Source: UBA1672 sp050633325 (GTDB lineage Bacteria > Pseudomonadota > Alphaproteobacteria > Micavibrionales > Micavibrionaceae). From it: 38,620 nucleotides of DNA. Where the stretch lies: contig JBOEGH010000012.1 in assembly GCA_050633325.1 (NCBI GenBank), positions 1 through 38,620 on the forward strand, written 5' to 3'. The position numbers and the translations under genes were made by a program. This document shows positions 15,297 to 23,359 of this stretch, piece after piece. Under the pieces are notes generated by a model that was not told the origin of the DNA, did no database searches, and saw only the letters and a list, made by a program, of their open reading frames with translations. Positions within the stretch are counted from its first letter, which is position 1. Each line of letters opens with the position of its first letter.

Positions 15297-16195
15297 GACT
15301 TCGCACTCTCGCTAGCTTCACGCTCAATTATACTGCGCGCGCGGCTTGCTTCCTCAATCAAAATATCCAAAGGTGGAAAGTCCTGATCCCATTCTATCAA
15401 TGTTGGTACAGCGCCTATTTTACCAATTGCATAACTATATAAATCCCATACCTCATTACGCACCAGTTGATTGTGGCTATCAATTAAAATCTTATTATCA
15501 CCAACAGACCTTTCTATATGTCCTGCTAAATGCATTTCGCCAACATTATTGGCATTTATGTTGTCTATATACTCTATGGGATCTATGCCGTGATTATGGC
15601 TTTGCACGTAAATGTTGTTAACATCTAACAATACTCCGCACCCCGTTCTATCGCATATTAAATTAAGAAATTCATATTCTGTCATCTCATTGCCCCTAAA
15701 AGACAAATAAGTAGAAGGGTTTTCTACCAATATTTTACGACCAAAATATGTTTGAGTCTTGTCTATATTATCGCATAAACGGTTAAGTGTTTCACTGTTA
15801 TACGGTAAAGGCAGAAGGTCGTTTAAATGCGCGTTGCCGCTCGCACTCCATGAGACATGGTCTGATACAATAAAAGGATCAAATATATCAATCAGCTCTT
15901 TGAATTGTCGCAAATGATCTGTATCAACGCCCTGATCAGATCCCAAAGAAAGACCAACACCATGCATACTAATTGGGAATTCTTGCCTAATTTGTCTTAA
16001 ATAGTGACGATGTAATCCACCGCCAAAATGGTTTTCAGGATGAATTTCCAACCACCCCAAATTAGGAGGATTGTCAATAATTTCTTGATAATGTGGAGAA
16101 CGAAGCCCAATCCCCACCGGATCATTTACTAATAAATCCGGTGGGTCAAAGGAAACAGCTCGTGGCACATCATGACTTGCGTCGAGCTTGCTCAT
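15293..16195 (-). CDS. bufB: BufB, multinuclear iron oxygenase (MNIO, DUF692) of a bufferin operon
   Basis: A TIM-barrel iron enzyme of the MNIO/DUF692 family (300 aa). In bufferin pathways it oxidises cysteines of the precursor to thiooxazole-type heterocycles. Family motifs visible are GIGLRSPHY (28-36), HPENHFGGG (52-60), MHGVGLSLGS (77-86), VSDHVSW (110-116), LVENPSTY (156-163), LLDVNNIYV (189-197), EMHLAGH (220-226), DSHN (239-242) and LIEWD (266-270). These supply the His, Asp and Glu ligands of the iron cluster. The ATG lies 8 bp after the bufA stop and has no Shine-Dalgarno sequence, so translation is probably coupled to bufA. Confidence 0.92.
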   Translation of the reverse strand: MSKLDASHDVPRAVSFDPPDLLVNDPVGIGLRSPHYQEIIDNPPNLGWLEIHPENHFGGGLHRHYLRQIRQEFPISMHGVGLSLGSDQGVDTDHLRQFKELIDIFDPFIVSDHVSWSASGNAHLNDLLPLPYNSETLNRLCDNIDKTQTYFGRKILVENPSTYLSFRGNEMTEYEFLNLICDRTGCGVLLDVNNIYVQSHNHGIDPIEYIDNINANNVGEMHLAGHIERSVGDNKILIDSHNQLVRNEVWDLYSYAIGKIGAVPTLIEWDQDFPPLDILIEEASRARSIIEREASESAKS

Positions 16196-16203
16196 ACTAA
16201 AAC

Positions 16204-16494
16204 TTAGTGTTCTTTTTTATCTTCAATAATTGGGGTTACTGAACCACCAACCAACTTATCACATGTACCTTTTGGTACTGCTACCCATTCAACGCCACTG
16301 CCATCAACCTTGGCTTGCCCGGCACATCCGTGCGCTTTATCAGCAGAAGCACAACCATTCATGCCGGCTTTAGCAACTCCATAACATTTCTCTTGTCCGT
16401 CTTTCATTGCCTGCGCAGAAGTAGCCATTCCACCCAAAGCCGTAACAGCAACTGCACCTGCCAATATTGTATTTAATTTGTTTTTAGTTGTCAT
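16204..16494 (-). CDS. bufA: Bufferin-type precursor peptide BufA (DUF2282)
   Basis: A 96-aa exported peptide. Residues 1-29 are a signal peptide with cleavage after TSAQA. The mature part has the four cysteines of the bufferin-1 pattern: Cys37 in EKCYGVAKAG, Cys48 in NGCAS, Cys57 in HGCAG and Cys78 in KGTCDK. In the characterised Caulobacter bufferin the central cysteines are modified by the MNIO and the peptide binds copper in the periplasm. Extension to this protein is by family and operon. A strong Shine-Dalgarno sequence, GGAAGGA, precedes the ATG. It is the first gene of bufA-bufB-bufC, and an ECF-type promoter lies about 80 bp upstream. Confidence 0.93.
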   Translation of the reverse strand: MTTKNKLNTILAGAVAVTALGGMATSAQAMKDGQEKCYGVAKAGMNGCASADKAHGCAGQAKVDGSGVEWVAVPKGTCDKLVGGSVTPIIEDKKEH

Positions 16495-16572
16495 AGATTT
16501 ATTCCTTCCAATCTACTATTGTTAATAATTAAACTCAGTGAAATTGTAGTATCTAACAGAGTTACATCCTAT

Positions 16573-16600
16573 TTCGGATAATACAAAAATAAAGTTACAT
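16573..16600 (-). promoter_or_regulatory. Putative ECF-sigma promoter of the buf operon
   Basis: On the minus strand ATGTAACT (16600-16593) is followed after 16 bp by CGAA (16576-16573). A GTAAC -35 with a CGAA -10 resembles the ECF promoters described for the SigF metal-stress response of Caulobacter, which controls bufferin genes; I give this from memory. A second ATGTAACT copy lies 33 bp downstream (16567-16560) without a matching CGAA. No ECF sigma gene is in the window. Confidence 0.55.
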
Positions 16601-16704
16601 TTTCTTCGAAAAACACTAAATAAAAAGATTGAGTAACAAAATAATTTAGTGTGTATATAGGGTAAGAATATAATAACCACCAACGCAGTTAACATTTTTA
16701 CGCT

Positions 16705-17631
16705 ATGCAAATATTTGATACATATAACAATATCCCTAACGATGCACAGGGTTGCGTAGTAATAATTGGTAATTTCGACGGCGTTCATTCAGGTCATCAA
16801 GCCCTAATAAATACAGCACACACAATAGCACACAACTCTGGCAAGCCTCTTGCTGTTTTGACATTTGAACCGCACCCAAAACAACTTTTTCGTCCCGACG
16901 AACCCCCAAGCCGCATAACATCAGGCGACTTAAAAGCAGAACGGCTTGCCTGTCACGGTGTTGAATATGTGTTTTCACTTCCCTTTGATTGGGATTTTGC
17001 CAGCCAGCCAGCGGAAGACTTCGTAAAAAACATCCTGAAAGACGGGTTAAACGCTTCGCATATCATAGTTGGCTGTGATTTCAAATTCGGACAATTGCGC
17101 AAAGGCACTCCGCAGACAATAAAAGATTTAGGCCTTAATATTACCGTTGTTGATAAAATAAAAGGCGAGAACGAATGTAATTTATCATCATCACATGTGC
17201 GTCAATTGCTAAGAAAAGGCAATATTGACGAAGCCAACAAAATACTGGGATGGAATTGGGAAATACATGGCGAGGTTTTCAAAGGAGACCAACGAGGGCG
17301 GGCACTCGGCTATCCAACGGCCAACATGAAACTAGACCACACCATACACCCTGCATACGGTGTTTATGCATGTCTGGCAAAAATTGAGGGCGAAAACACA
17401 TGGATGCAAGGGGCATCTAATATCGGTATACGCCCGATGTTTGAAGTATCAGTCGCACAAGTAGAAACATTTATATTTAACTTTAACGAAGAAATTTACG
17501 GCAAGAAACTGCGTATACGCCCCATTAAACGCCTTAGGGGTGAGGCTAAATTCAATTCTATCGATGACCTAATAGGCCAAATGGATAAGGATTGTAAACA
17601 AACAAAAGAAATTTTGGATAACCTTAAATGA
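16705..17631 (+). CDS. ribF: Bifunctional riboflavin kinase / FAD synthetase RibF
   Basis: Makes FMN and then FAD from riboflavin in the cytoplasm. The N-terminal adenylyltransferase domain has GNFDGVHSGHQALI (about 22-35) and VGCDFKFG. The C-terminal flavokinase domain has the G-x-P-T-A-N motif (GYPTANM, about 208) and YGVYACLA. At 308 aa it has the normal length for bacterial RibF. It is divergent from bufA across a 210-bp gap, and its stop overlaps the AEC transporter start by 4 bp. In many proteobacteria ribF is followed directly by ileS and lspA; here an AEC transporter gene and a 361-bp gap lie between ribF and ileS. Confidence 0.96.
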   Translation: MQIFDTYNNIPNDAQGCVVIIGNFDGVHSGHQALINTAHTIAHNSGKPLAVLTFEPHPKQLFRPDEPPSRITSGDLKAERLACHGVEYVFSLPFDWDFASQPAEDFVKNILKDGLNASHIIVGCDFKFGQLRKGTPQTIKDLGLNITVVDKIKGENECNLSSSHVRQLLRKGNIDEANKILGWNWEIHGEVFKGDQRGRALGYPTANMKLDHTIHPAYGVYACLAKIEGENTWMQGASNIGIRPMFEVSVAQVETFIFNFNEEIYGKKLRIRPIKRLRGEAKFNSIDDLIGQMDKDCKQTKEILDNLK

Positions 17632-18551
17632 GCATATTTATATCACTATTCATTAACTTACTACCGCTCTATGCCATAATTGGTTTAGGGTACTTTGCAA
17701 GCAAGGTTATGAACGTAGACCGACAAAGTCTGGGAACATTGGCAATATATCTGTTTATGCCTGTGGTCGTGTTTGGATTTGTCGCTGATTTAGAATTTCA
17801 TCCTGCCTATATCTCTTTGCCGATATTCATATTCATAGCAAGCACAATCACTGGATTTGGCTTTTTAGCACTGGGAAATCATATTTACCAAGATAACCAA
17901 GCCAATTTATTGGCTATGTGCACATCTATGGGGAATACGGGATATTTTGGCCTGCCTCTGGTTATGCTGTTTTTTGAAAAAGATCTGGTCGCCATTTATA
18001 TATTCATGATGTTAGGCGGTTTGGTTTACGAGGCTACTGTTGGATATTACATCGCGGCACGTGGCGCATTCGACGTAAGGCAGAGCATTATAAAGCTGCT
18101 AAAATTCCCAACCCTATACGCGATGACTGCGGGATTTATCATTAATTATGCGAGTATAGATTTGCCAGATATATTCTGGACATACTGGACACACTTCAAA
18201 GGCGCATATGTAATTATCGGGATGATGATTGTGGGCGCGGCCCTTGCCAATATTGATAAGCTTGTATTTGGCCCACGTTTTATTGCCCTTGTATTCTCAG
18301 GCAAGTTTATTGCATGGCCTGTACTTGCCTGCTTGTTCATTGTGCTAGATAAGCATTTACTACAATGGCTTTCGACTGATCTGCATCACTTAGTTATGAT
18401 GATGTCTATAGTTCCTCCAGCGGCCAACATTGCGACATTTGCAACACAGATGAATATATCACCAGAAAAAGCGGCAACGACCATTCTAATAGGCACGCTG
18501 TTTGCCCTAATTTATATTCCCGCGATGATATGGTTGATAGGAATCCAGTAA
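17628..18551 (+). CDS. AEC (auxin efflux carrier) family transporter
   Basis: An inner-membrane secondary transporter of 307 aa with about ten hydrophobic segments. It has the family's two-fold layout around a gap near residue 150, and signature pieces such as LPLYAIIGLGYFASKVM at the start, GNTGYFGLPL at about 104, and a C-terminal PPAANIATFATQM that fits the family's second half. Bacterial members export or take up small organic acids such as malate; the substrate here is unknown. The start overlaps the ribF stop by 4 bp, so the pair is translationally coupled. There is no terminator right after it; the nearest is at 18694. Confidence 0.9.
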   Translation: MSIFISLFINLLPLYAIIGLGYFASKVMNVDRQSLGTLAIYLFMPVVVFGFVADLEFHPAYISLPIFIFIASTITGFGFLALGNHIYQDNQANLLAMCTSMGNTGYFGLPLVMLFFEKDLVAIYIFMMLGGLVYEATVGYYIAARGAFDVRQSIIKLLKFPTLYAMTAGFIINYASIDLPDIFWTYWTHFKGAYVIIGMMIVGAALANIDKLVFGPRFIALVFSGKFIAWPVLACLFIVLDKHLLQWLSTDLHHLVMMMSIVPPAANIATFATQMNISPEKAATTILIGTLFALIYIPAMIWLIGIQ

Positions 18552-18642
18552 GCGTGCATTTGACGCATAGCAGCAATGCAAACATTCTGCTTTTGTTTCT
18601 AGTAAACCTACTCTACAAGTCGCCCTCATTATTTAACACCCC

Positions 18643-18685
18643 AAATTATCAAAGATACTTATCCCCTCTTATCATTTGATAATTT
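18643..18685 (+). repeat. 11-bp perfect inverted repeat upstream of a terminator
   Basis: AAATTATCAAA (18643-18653) and TTTGATAATTT (18675-18685) form a perfect 11-bp stem around a 21-nt loop. A terminator hairpin follows 8 bp later. Together they could be the 3' end of the ribF-AEC transcript or a separate small RNA. Confidence 0.7.
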
Positions 18686-18693
18686 ACTTTATG

Positions 18694-18724
18694 GCAGAGG
18701 CCTTCGGGCTTCTGCTATTTTTTT
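18694..18724 (+). terminator. Rho-independent terminator with UUCG tetraloop
   Basis: GCAGAGGCC pairs with GGCTTCTGC (9 bp, one G-U) around the loop TTCG, followed by TATTTTTTT. It ends transcription from the ribF-AEC side, or of a small RNA that starts in 18552-18640. Confidence 0.93.
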
Positions 18725-18912
18725 ACGCAAAACCCTTATAAAACCTTGCATTTACATATACGTATTGCCATACTGCGCGCATGATAATATTGCGTCACAT
18801 TATAGTACGAATTAGCAACCCGGCTCTAAATGAAGACGCCGGGGTTTAGCCGTTTAAAATTTCCAAAATAATCACAAAGACAAGAGGCGCACATAAAGGT
18901 GCGTATTAAATA
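18725..18912 (+). other. ileS leader region with alternative hairpins
   Basis: There is no gene here. AACCCGGC (18817-18824) can pair with GCCGGGGTT (18838-18846). The overlapping CGGC-TC-TAAA (18821-18830) can instead pair with TTTAGCCG (18845-18852). The two stems share bases and exclude each other. A third small hairpin (CGCAC/GTGCG) encloses part of the region just before the ileS ATG, including the only Shine-Dalgarno-like bases, AAGGTG. I could not define a promoter with confidence. There is no T-box sequence. Confidence 0.4.
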
Positions 18913-21792
18913 ATGAGCGATAGCGACAAAAAAGACGATTACAGAGACACCGTATTTCTACCAAAGACAGACTTTCCAATGCGTGGCGGTTTGGCAAAGA
19001 AAGAGCCGGAGATCATGGCTGGCTGGGACGAAATTGACCTTTATGGGCAATTACGTAAAAAAGGTGAAGGACAGCCAAAATTCGTACTTCATGACGGACC
19101 ACCATATGCCAACGGCAATATCCATATGGGACATGCAGTTAACAAGATACTGAAAGATGTAATTGTACGCTCTCATACCATGGACGGTAAAGATGCACCG
19201 TATGTTCCTGGCTGGGATTGTCATGGATTACCAATCGAATGGAAGATCGAAGAAAAATACAGAAACGCAGGAAAAGACAAAGATGATGTCGATATTCTTG
19301 AGTTCCGTGAGGAATGTCGCCAGTTTGCCCGTGAATGGGTCGACACGCAAAGCAAACAGTTTCAACGTTTGGGCGTTAGTGGCGATTGGGAAAACCCATA
19401 TTTGACACTTACAAACCGTGCAGAAAGCAAAATAGCACGTGAAATTCACAAATTTGCGACTAATGGCTCACTATATCGTGGTAAGAAAATCGTTATGTGG
19501 TCTGTTGTTGAAAAGACCTCTCTTGCAGAAGCCGAGGTGGAGTATAAAGAGCATAAATCTGTTACGATCTGGGTACGTTTCCCTGTTAAAACACCGGCAC
19601 AGCCATTACTTGATGGTTCGGACATAGTTATTTGGACAACAACACCATGGACAATACCATCAAACCGTGCACTTGCATTTGGTGAAAATGTTGAATATGG
19701 CGTTTATGAAGTAAAAACAGTTGCAGAAGACAGCCCCGTTGAAACAGGTGCAAAGCTTGTAATGGCGACATCCCAAGCCGATGACGTAATGGCGCAGGGT
19801 AAAGTTACAGAATTTGAATTACTTGGTACATTATCAGGATCTGAAATTACGGGTACAATATGTTCGCACCCTTTATGCGAACTTGATCCACATTATGGTG
19901 AATTTGACGTACCTATGCTGTCTGGTGGTTTTGTTACCGATGACGCAGGTACAGGATTTGTTCACATTGCTCCCGACCATGGTGAGGACGACTTTAATTT
20001 GGTTCGTGACCATAATGCCAGCGCCACATCAAAGATAGAAGTTACAGACAATATAACTGATGACGGCAAGTATCGTGAACATGTCGGCCTGTTTGCCGGA
20101 CTGGAAATCTACACCCAAAAAGGTAAGCTGGGCGACGGTAATTTTGCCGTTTTGCGTGAGCTGACGAATGCAGGAAAACTATTCGGAAAGAACACAATAA
20201 AGCATGAGTACCCACATAGCTGGCGCTCAAAAGCACCAATAATTTTCCGCTCCGCCAGCCCGCAATGGTTTATCGCCATGGATGATGGTGAAAAAATACG
20301 TGATAAAGCCCTACAAGCAATTAAGGATACGAACTGGTATCCGGCAAAAGGTGAAACACGTATCAACGCAATGATCGAAGGCCGCCCTGACTGGTGTATA
20401 TCGCGTCAACGTGCATGGGGCGTACCAATCGCATTATTCATTGACAAGGAAACAAGCGAAGTACTACTCGATGAAGAAGTATTCACGCGCATCACTGATG
20501 CCTTCGAAGATGAAGGTGCAGATGCATGGTGGAAGGACGGCGCAGCCCAGCGCTTCCTTGGTGATAAGTACAGTGCAGATGATTACACACAAATCTATGA
20601 TATTGTTGATGTTTGGTTTGAATCTGGTTCTACACACGAATTTGTTGTGGGCGATACTCAAACATGGCCGTGCTATGAAGGGGTCGACAAGATTGACCTA
20701 TATCTTGAAGGGTCAGACCAACATCGCGGTTGGTTCCATTCCTCATTATTGGAAAGCTGTGGCACGACGGGGCATGCTCCTTACAAGAATGTAATGACGC
20801 ATGGTTTTGTTTTAGATGATAAGGGCTATAAAATGTCTAAGTCCCTAGGCAACGTTGTTGATCCTTTAAAAATGATGAACCAATATGGCGCAGACATTAT
20901 CCGCCTGTGGGTTATGCTGTCTGATTATCAGGAAGATATACGTATCGGAAAGGACACACTGAAAAACACAAGTGACCTTTACCGCCGTATCCGCAACACA
21001 TTGCGGTTCTTACTAGGCGCATTAGAAGGATTCAACGAAGAAGAGCGCATTGACAGATCCGAATATAAAGATATGCCGGAGCTAGAGCGTTACATGCTGC
21101 ACAACTTATCCGAGATGGATGAATTTGTTCGCGATTGCATCAAGAACTATGAATTTGGCAAATTGGCAAAACGTTTGCACGATTTCTGTAATCAGGATCT
21201 ATCGGCATTTTATTTTGATATCCGTAAAGACCGCCTTTACTGCGATCGCACTGACAGCTTTGAAAGACGCGCATGCCGAACATTAATGGCAGAAATTTTT
21301 GATTGCTTGAGCTCTTGGCTGTCCCCTATCTTATGCTTTACCGCAGAAGAAGCGTGGAGCCACAGACCAGAAGGCGTATTTGGTGATGATAAATCGATAC
21401 ATCTACGTGATTATCCAACCATACCTAGTGAGTGGAAGTCTCCAGATCTGGCTACTAAGTGGAATGAAATCATAGAAGTTAGAAAAGAAGTATCCGCAGC
21501 AATAGAGCCATTACGCGCAAGCAAAGAGCTTGGTTCTTCATTAGAAGCTTCGCCAGTGGTTAAAACCCAGTCTACAGATGTAATATCCACCCTGTCTGAT
21601 ATGGCCGATATATGCATAACATCCAGCATCACAATAGAAAAAGGTGATGCGTCTATCACAATCAACAAAGCCGAAGGCGAAAAGTGTGAGCGTTGCTGGA
21701 AAGTTTTACCGGAAGTATCCGCGGAAACTAAGCTATGTAATCGTTGTTCTGATGCAGTCGATGCATATAAGAACATAATAAAAGCTGCTTAA
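18913..21792 (+). CDS. ileS: Isoleucyl-tRNA synthetase
   Basis: A class Ia synthetase that charges tRNA-Ile and edits misactivated valine. The 959-aa length fits the bacterial type. The catalytic HIGH-type motif is HMGH at 71-74 after DGPPYANGNI, and KMSKS is at 640-644. The editing domain lies between, with TTTPWTIPSNRALAF as its entry motif. DQHRGWFHSSLL precedes KMSKS, as in the family. The C-terminal zinc ribbon is Cys925, Cys928, Cys942 and Cys945. The stop overlaps the stop of the opposed hydrolase gene by 4 bp. It belongs to the conserved ribF-ileS-lspA neighbourhood, interrupted here. Confidence 0.98.
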   Translation: MSDSDKKDDYRDTVFLPKTDFPMRGGLAKKEPEIMAGWDEIDLYGQLRKKGEGQPKFVLHDGPPYANGNIHMGHAVNKILKDVIVRSHTMDGKDAPYVPGWDCHGLPIEWKIEEKYRNAGKDKDDVDILEFREECRQFAREWVDTQSKQFQRLGVSGDWENPYLTLTNRAESKIAREIHKFATNGSLYRGKKIVMWSVVEKTSLAEAEVEYKEHKSVTIWVRFPVKTPAQPLLDGSDIVIWTTTPWTIPSNRALAFGENVEYGVYEVKTVAEDSPVETGAKLVMATSQADDVMAQGKVTEFELLGTLSGSEITGTICSHPLCELDPHYGEFDVPMLSGGFVTDDAGTGFVHIAPDHGEDDFNLVRDHNASATSKIEVTDNITDDGKYREHVGLFAGLEIYTQKGKLGDGNFAVLRELTNAGKLFGKNTIKHEYPHSWRSKAPIIFRSASPQWFIAMDDGEKIRDKALQAIKDTNWYPAKGETRINAMIEGRPDWCISRQRAWGVPIALFIDKETSEVLLDEEVFTRITDAFEDEGADAWWKDGAAQRFLGDKYSADDYTQIYDIVDVWFESGSTHEFVVGDTQTWPCYEGVDKIDLYLEGSDQHRGWFHSSLLESCGTTGHAPYKNVMTHGFVLDDKGYKMSKSLGNVVDPLKMMNQYGADIIRLWVMLSDYQEDIRIGKDTLKNTSDLYRRIRNTLRFLLGALEGFNEEERIDRSEYKDMPELERYMLHNLSEMDEFVRDCIKNYEFGKLAKRLHDFCNQDLSAFYFDIRKDRLYCDRTDSFERRACRTLMAEIFDCLSSWLSPILCFTAEEAWSHRPEGVFGDDKSIHLRDYPTIPSEWKSPDLATKWNEIIEVRKEVSAAIEPLRASKELGSSLEASPVVKTQSTDVISTLSDMADICITSSITIEKGDASITINKAEGEKCERCWKVLPEVSAETKLCNRCSDAVDAYKNIIKAA

Positions 21793-22658
21793 TTTAGTAT
21801 AGCCTTCAATATAGATTTTGCGATGGGCGACTTAGGGTCGCTCATCCCTTTATTCATCTCTCTATGACTTAACCCTTCGATCACATACATTGAAGAACGT
21901 GTTCCCGCCTTAACCAGAGCGTTATGAAACGCCTTTGTTTGGGAAACTGCATCCTGACGTTTAGATGTAACAAACATCATAAAGCGCGTAGCATTATTAC
22001 CATCAACATGGAATAACGGCGAAGCGGCTCTCAACTTATAATCACTAACCCCAAATGTCTCATCAATAATGCCTGAAACAACGCGCGAACCTAGACCGGT
22101 TAAAGGGGTCGTAAAATCAAAACTGGCCGTATCAACGGGAATAACCGTTTTCAACTTAGATAAAGGAATGTCATATTTTGCCAAATATTTATGATCCGTT
22201 CCTAATAATGCAACAAGGTGTGCACCTGCAGAATGACCGGATATATTTATATTGTTTACATCACCACCGTAACTTCCAATATTATCAATCACCCATTTAA
22301 CGGCACGAGCACAATCCTCTATTTGAGCAGGATGAATGTCCTTTGGCGACAAACGATAATTAATAGATACAAAGATAATATTATTTACATTATAAAACAG
22401 AGCATGATCTTCATAACGCCTTTTATCCCCTTTCCTCCATGCCCCGCCATGAACAAATATATGAACAGGCAGATTTAAACCGCCACCACCATCGGGAATA
22501 TAAATATCAAGCTTTTGTAACTCATCCGCACCGTATGCAATATTTTTCTTAACATTAGCCGTGTCATTGCGCCATGCATTTGCATAAGAGCCAGAAACAC
22601 ACAAAACAACAATAATCATAACAAATAGAAACGTCGCATTTTTGCATACAATATACAT
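21789..22658 (-). CDS. Exported alpha/beta hydrolase (esterase/lipase-like)
   Basis: A serine hydrolase of the HSL/BD-FAE-like group. I place the start at the ATG at 22658 (289 aa) because AGGGGAAG lies 7 bp upstream, and the protein then opens with a signal peptide ending in SYA. An earlier ATG at 22748 would add 30 residues before it. With this start the oxyanion motif is HGGAW (70-74), the nucleophile Ser143 is in GHSAG (141-145), and the likely acid and base are Asp236 and His265. The substrate is unknown. It faces ileS, overlapping it by 4 bp at the stops, and is divergent from the DoxX gene. It interrupts the usual ileS-lspA junction and was probably inserted there. Confidence 0.85.
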   Translation of the reverse strand: MYIVCKNATFLFVMIIVVLCVSGSYANAWRNDTANVKKNIAYGADELQKLDIYIPDGGGGLNLPVHIFVHGGAWRKGDKRRYEDHALFYNVNNIIFVSINYRLSPKDIHPAQIEDCARAVKWVIDNIGSYGGDVNNINISGHSAGAHLVALLGTDHKYLAKYDIPLSKLKTVIPVDTASFDFTTPLTGLGSRVVSGIIDETFGVSDYKLRAASPLFHVDGNNATRFMMFVTSKRQDAVSQTKAFHNALVKAGTRSSMYVIEGLSHREMNKGMSDPKSPIAKSILKAILN

Positions 22659-22797
22659 CAATCTTCCCCTGATATGTTTTTCATATATTCTATATACGTT
22701 TAAAAACCAGTAACCCTTTCCTTTTAAATCAAATGAATTTGTAACCATTACCTAAGAGAAGCCGAAATAATTAGAAACCACACAAGGCATTAAAACC

Positions 22798-23265
22798 ATG
22801 AAACAACTTTGTAATTTATACTCAAAAATTATTAAATTATCTAACAAGACCCTATCTCCGCTTTTAGACCTGAGTATACGATTGTTCATGGCCAATATAT
22901 TTTTCACATCCGGTAAACTGCGCCTGAATGATTACCTTAACGGTCAATGGGACAGTCAGATAACCGCATTCACTGATTATCATCCAATCCCCGGAATTCC
23001 CGGCGATATAGCAGCAATAGCAGGAACATTTGGAGAGATCACACTACCTGTGCTTCTTGCCTTTGGACTATTCACGAGATTTGGCGCAGCAGGTTTATTA
23101 ATCATGACATTAAGCATTCAGTTCCTCGTCCCCGCCGACTACGGCGTTGCAAACGATGATCATTACATGTGGATGATGTTACTTGCCGTTCCGATGCTTA
23201 AAGGCGGCGGTACTCTGTCTGCTGATTTCATATTATGTAAGTTTCTATGCAAAAAAGGCGCATAA
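22798..23265 (+). CDS. DoxX family membrane protein (BufD-like)
   Basis: A small membrane protein of 155 aa with four hydrophobic helices. Family features are RLFMANIFFTSGKLRL (about 27-42), a central GTFGEITLPVLLAFGLFTRF (about 78-97) and NDDHYMWMMLLAV. DoxX proteins of this type are usual fourth members (BufD) of bufferin operons in other proteobacteria, yet here it lies about 6 kb from bufC. This could mean a split operon, or an unrelated DoxX protein. The ATG is preceded only by a weak AAGG. It reads into lspA with a 94-bp gap, so they are probably co-transcribed. Confidence 0.88.
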   Translation: MKQLCNLYSKIIKLSNKTLSPLLDLSIRLFMANIFFTSGKLRLNDYLNGQWDSQITAFTDYHPIPGIPGDIAAIAGTFGEITLPVLLAFGLFTRFGAAGLLIMTLSIQFLVPADYGVANDDHYMWMMLLAVPMLKGGGTLSADFILCKFLCKKGA

Positions 23266-23359
23266 CAAACAAAAACATAACAAAATACACTTGATTGCGC
23301 GGTTCAAAAGACTACCCTATGCTATCTTTACAAATTTAGATTACAGGGTTGCATTACCG

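Noticed and set aside
16522..16788. 88-codon minus-strand reading frame across the bufA-ribF gap
   Set aside because: It overlaps the ribF start and the buf promoter, is hydrophobic by AT-richness only, and has no Shine-Dalgarno sequence or family.
18725..18912. T-box leader for ileS
   Set aside because: No T-box sequence or Stem I is visible, and T-boxes are a Gram-positive-type feature; the hairpins are reported only as possible alternative stems.
22659..22748. Upstream ATG for the exported hydrolase
   Set aside because: The ATG at 22658 has a good Shine-Dalgarno sequence (AGGGGAAG) and puts the signal peptide at the very N-terminus.
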